Source: Gemmatimonadota bacterium (GTDB lineage Bacteria > Latescibacterota > UBA2968 > UBA8231). From it: a DNA stretch of 64,000 nt. The stretch spans positions 29,653 through 93,652 of the forward strand of contig JABHFS010000121.1 in the NCBI GenBank assembly GCA_018672475.1, read 5' to 3'. The notes under the pieces are model-generated. The model ran no database searches. It worked only from the letters and a program-made list of their open reading frames with translations, and was not told the origin of the DNA. The translations under genes and the position numbers were made by a program. Positions 61,136 through 64,000 of the stretch are shown here, piece after piece; position 1 is the first letter of the stretch; the number at the start of each line of letters is the position of its first letter.

Positions 61136-61407
61136 TGCCAACCAGACAAGCAGGGCCACCGCATAACACCACTATGCACAGGATCAGCCCTTGCGGGCCT
61201 CCGCCCAACCTGCTGTGCAGGCTCGCGCACGGCGTGATCATAGATGGAAATAGGACAAGTACGATTAGATCCTTGTAGGATAACTTTATGCATATCGAGA
61301 GCTATATCGCCTTTTTACTGTATGATCACTATTTATTATACTAGCTTTGCGGAAATAGAGCAGGCAAGCTTTGACTTTAAGACCACATTACTTAACACGA
61401 GGACGCT

Positions 61408-62511
61408 ATGGCGCTACCCGACCTCATCGCTAGCACCGCCTTCCGACCGTGGACCGACCCCGAAAGCGGCATCACCAGCTATCTACTCCACGATCGGGTG
61501 GCACCACTCCAGCAGTCATTCTACTTCACGAACCGCAGCTTCTCCGAAGACGGCGCCTATCTGTGGTTCTACTGCGCCCATCCTCCGGGAGGCAACTCTT
61601 ACGAGGGCCGCAGTCTCGGCGTCTACGACGTACATGAGGAACAATTACGGTGGTTTCCAGAGACTCAGTTCCGTGATGCCTCACCGATGGTCGGCCCGGG
61701 CGGAGTCTACTGGTGTTGGGAGTATACTGTCTACCGACGAGGCCCAAGTGCCAATGACCAGGTAGAGGTTGTCAATATCGTCCCCGAGGAAGTCCACCGG
61801 AAGCGGGCTGGCGAGCGCCTGGCAACGCACCTAACACTGTCGGCCGATGGTCGCGAACTATTCCTCGATGCAAGCTTCGGTCGCGAATGGACCTGTGGCA
61901 GCCTGCCCGTCGACGGCGGCGACTTCGAGATCTGGCAAACCTTCGACCGCTGCTACAACCACGCCCAGTTCCACCCCACCGACTCCGACCTGGTACTACT
62001 GGCGCAAGATTATTGGGACGACGTGGCCTCCGGGGAGCGACACAACTACATCGACAACCGCATGTGGTTGCTACGGCGGGGTGCCGAGGCTACGCCGATC
62101 TATCGAGAGCCAAGGCGAGTCGGACACGAGTGGTGGGCAGATGACGGAGACCATGTATGGTATGTCGACTACAACGCCGGCACCGAGAAGGTGAATATCC
62201 ACACAGGCGAGAGCACGAACATCTGGCCTGCGGGCACGCTGCACAGTCACGCTGACACGACCAGTCGCTATCTAGTCGGTGACATCAACCTGCAGGAGAC
62301 ATCCGAGTTCCGCGTCGCTTTCTACAATACCGATACGCAACGACAGGTCGAGATCGTAACGCGCATGCCGCAAATAGAGCCCCGCTACCACGTACACCCG
62401 CACCCGCAGTTCTGCGCCGGTGGCAAGTGGATCGTCTACACGAGCACGGTACACGGATGTAGTGATGTAGCCGTGGTTCCAGTAGCCGATTTACTCGCGG
62501 CATCAGCCTGA
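61408..62511 (+). CDS. Oligogalacturonate lyase-like beta-propeller
   Basis: A 367-residue protein with features of PL22 oligogalacturonate lyases: YNHAQFHPTDSDLVLLAQ, VGHEWWADDGDHVWYVDY, LHSHADTTSRYLVGD and YHVHPHPQFCAGGKWIVYTS, whose histidines could bind the metal ion. The family cleaves short pectin oligomers to 4-deoxy-L-threo-5-hexosulose uronate. GAGG precedes the ATG. There is no signal peptide, so it would act on imported oligosaccharides. The two glycoside-hydrolase-like genes downstream suggest a glycan-use cluster. Substrate could differ from pectin. Confidence 0.75.
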   Translation: MALPDLIASTAFRPWTDPESGITSYLLHDRVAPLQQSFYFTNRSFSEDGAYLWFYCAHPPGGNSYEGRSLGVYDVHEEQLRWFPETQFRDASPMVGPGGVYWCWEYTVYRRGPSANDQVEVVNIVPEEVHRKRAGERLATHLTLSADGRELFLDASFGREWTCGSLPVDGGDFEIWQTFDRCYNHAQFHPTDSDLVLLAQDYWDDVASGERHNYIDNRMWLLRRGAEATPIYREPRRVGHEWWADDGDHVWYVDYNAGTEKVNIHTGESTNIWPAGTLHSHADTTSRYLVGDINLQETSEFRVAFYNTDTQRQVEIVTRMPQIEPRYHVHPHPQFCAGGKWIVYTSTVHGCSDVAVVPVADLLAASA

Positions 62512-62641
62512 GCTATACTCGCTTAAATCTTCGCAACCAGAGACCGCCTAAATCTATTAGAGCTTTATTTGGGGGATTTAGTTGGTATTTTGTAAAAATA
62601 AAACCGGATCTGTCTATGACATCTCTAGGGTATAAAAAACT

Positions 62642-63715
62642 ATGCCTGACTTTTACACAGTAGAAAAGCGGAACAAGCGTTGGGGTTTCACTACACCAGA
62701 CGGCGCGCCGTTCTGGTCCATTGGCATAAACCATATCGATTCGGCTACTTTGCGGTACGCAGAGTCCGAAGGCGTGTGGGAACGCGAGTTCGGCAACAGT
62801 CATGAGCGTTGGCTGCGCGCCGTCGCCCATGATCTGCGAGACTGGGGCTTTAACACGATTGGCTGGACCCAGGAAGTCGTAATTATCACCGAAGGCTACC
62901 ACCGCCACTCACGGCCCTTCACCTATGAGGAATACCAATGGGCGGATATGCCTTATTGCCACCTACTGCCTTTCACCGAGGCACATCAATGGCAAGTTGA
63001 GGTCCGCATGCCCGATCTTATGAGCGCTGATTTCGAGGAGTGGTGCGACTACGTCGCCCGAGATGAGTGCGCGCGCCTGCGCGACGATCCGAAACTGATC
63101 GGCTATTTCTACTGCGATTGCCCTCAATGGGTACATACCTCATCCGATACGAAGTGGCGCGGGTCGCTGGTCGATCCAGAGCTGCTCCAGTCGGACGCCG
63201 GGCGCCGCCAACTCTCGGCCATTGCCCAACGCTACTACCAGGTCACCCATGACGCCATCCGCCGCTACGACCCGAACCACCTAATCCTCGGTGACCGCTG
63301 GGAAGCCAACGCCGCGCTCCCCGAGGAGGTGGTCCACGCGGCACTGCCCTATGTCGATGTGCTCAGTTTTCAATGTTTCGGGAGCGTGAAGAATATCGCC
63401 ACGAAGATCCGGCGCTGGGCCGACTTCGCGGACCGACCGGTCTTACTGGCTGACGCGGCCGCACACGTGTGTGCCCACGATGATGTTTGCTGGCCTCCGT
63501 CGGCGGATCGCTTGCAGGATACAGACCACTATGGGCAGGTGATGGAAGCACTGTGGGCAATCCCGCAATGCGTCGGCTACCACCTATGTGGGGCCTATCT
63601 TAAGAACAATGCACGCAAATACGGATTTCGCGACCGGGCCAACTATCAGATTAACGAGACGGTGGAAGGTATTCGCACCGTCAACACCGAAATGCAACGG
63701 AGACAAAAGCCCTGA
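62642..63715 (+). CDS. Glycoside-hydrolase-like (agarase-type) TIM-barrel protein
   Basis: A 357-residue protein: WGFTTPDGAPFWSIGINHID opens the barrel, LRDWGFNTIGWTQE is the second strand-helix unit and HLILGDRWEANAALPEE the late catalytic strand. This pattern resembles beta-agarase/galactosidase-type enzymes. In those, GYFxDNE often holds the acid/base Glu; here the corresponding stretch is GYFYCDCPQW, so the acid/base is altered or elsewhere. No signal peptide. The following gene encodes a similar start, indicating a tandem pair. Confidence 0.65.
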   Translation: MPDFYTVEKRNKRWGFTTPDGAPFWSIGINHIDSATLRYAESEGVWEREFGNSHERWLRAVAHDLRDWGFNTIGWTQEVVIITEGYHRHSRPFTYEEYQWADMPYCHLLPFTEAHQWQVEVRMPDLMSADFEEWCDYVARDECARLRDDPKLIGYFYCDCPQWVHTSSDTKWRGSLVDPELLQSDAGRRQLSAIAQRYYQVTHDAIRRYDPNHLILGDRWEANAALPEEVVHAALPYVDVLSFQCFGSVKNIATKIRRWADFADRPVLLADAAAHVCAHDDVCWPPSADRLQDTDHYGQVMEALWAIPQCVGYHLCGAYLKNNARKYGFRDRANYQINETVEGIRTVNTEMQRRQKP

Positions 63716-64000
63716 CATATACACTTGATTCGTACGGTGGCACAACCCAATTGAAGGGGAAAAGCACCGGCTGGTTCCATCTGGAGAAACTGGACGGACG
63801 CAGCTGGTTCATCACGCCAGAGGGTAACGCGTTCTTCCCAGTATCGCTGGCCCATATCTACACCGGCAACAGTCAGCCGACAGTGCAAAAACTTTACGAC
63901 GGCGACAAGGATGTGTGGATTGAAAAGCGGTTCAGCCAGGTGCGGGCGCTCGGGTTTCACTGCGCACTTGCAGGCGCGACAAGCCAGTGCCGGGACCCCG
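63712..64000 (+). CDS. Second glycoside-hydrolase-like protein (partial, cut by the window edge)
   Basis: An open frame overlaps the previous stop and runs to the window edge. It reads TYTLDSYGGTTQLKGKSTGW, then EKLDGRSWFITPEGNAFFPV and SLAHIYTGNS, a start like that of the upstream gene (WFITPEGxxFFPVSLxH). The start codon is uncertain: GGAG lies before a CTG at 63712, and a TTG is at 63751. It probably belongs to the same agarase-like family. Only about 96 codons are visible. Confidence 0.6.
   Translation, partial: MTYTLDSYGGTTQLKGKSTGWFHLEKLDGRSWFITPEGNAFFPVSLAHIYTGNSQPTVQKLYDGDKDVWIEKRFSQVRALGFHCALAGATSQCRDP

Noticed and set aside
61136..61293. Cysteine/arginine-rich short frame that could be a transposon remnant.
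   Set aside because: No transposase motif and no repeats around it; nothing to support it beyond openness.
1..64000. tRNA, rRNA or CRISPR arrays.
   Set aside because: No cloverleaf with a conserved TTCRA arm, no ribosomal RNA signature and no regularly spaced repeats were recognised.

Overview
The window looks like a chromosomal stretch of an uncultured, GC-rich, Gram-negative-type bacterium: several proteins carry lipoboxes or twin-arginine signals, and there are housekeeping genes (recQ, mutS2, folA, birA, uup, hrpB, oadGBA). The accessory content, namely four phytanoyl-CoA-dioxygenase-like (PhyH) proteins, two sulfatases, two enolase-superfamily enzymes, an HpcH/HpaI aldolase and many sugar oxidoreductases and epimerases, resembles uncultured marine lineages such as Latescibacterota or Poribacteria. 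That assignment is inferred from gene content only and is weak. I recognise no rRNA, tRNA, CRISPR array or intact insertion sequence.

Layout. 1-8.6 kb (mostly minus strand): a DMT permease (cut by the window edge), two cyclophilin lipoproteins, a transketolase, a 2-hydroxyacid dehydrogenase, a metallo-beta-lactamase-like/cupin fusion, a PHP phosphoesterase and a VTT membrane protein. 8.7-18 kb: enolase-superfamily enzyme, HD protein, PhyH, rfbA, folA (minus), thioesterase-sulfatase pair and an 829-residue protein of unknown function. 18.1-24.4 kb: a sodium-pump decarboxylase operon oadGBA, with biotin ligase convergent to it, then uup. 24.5-34.6 kb: PhoX-like phosphatase, sulfatase, recQ, MocA-type oxidoreductase, Amt and an epimerase. 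35-48 kb: a symporter gene broken by a stop codon, a PhyH-HEAT fusion, Nudix, acyl-CoA dehydrogenase-like protein, mutS2 without Smr domain, MORN protein, a frameshifted receiver gene, hrpB and an aldolase. 48.4-57.3 kb: epimerase, exported tandem-repeat protein, PhyH-amidohydrolase pair, Rieske-aldo/keto reductase pair, and a four-gene operon (small protein, PhyH, beta-propeller, dehydratase) that looks catabolic. 57.3-64 kb: by eye less GC-rich and gene-poor at first, with an XRE regulator, a TMEM43-like protein, an FG-GAP lipoprotein, then an oligogalacturonate-lyase-like protein and two glycoside-hydrolase-like proteins that suggest a polysaccharide-use locus.

Two window-wide patterns stand out. 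First, three intergenic spacers (about 12.4, 50.7 and 52.5 kb) carry diverged copies of the same about 77-94 nt element. They share a primary motif, and they also share pairable stems whose bases change together, so this is a candidate undescribed structured RNA or stem-loop repeat. Second, the spacers are full of gene remnants (histidine kinase, receiver, rhodanese, TfoX, crotonase, membrane protein, PyrE-like start, symporter with nonsense codon, frameshifted antitoxin/ankyrin and others), suggesting ongoing gene loss or frequent sequence errors.
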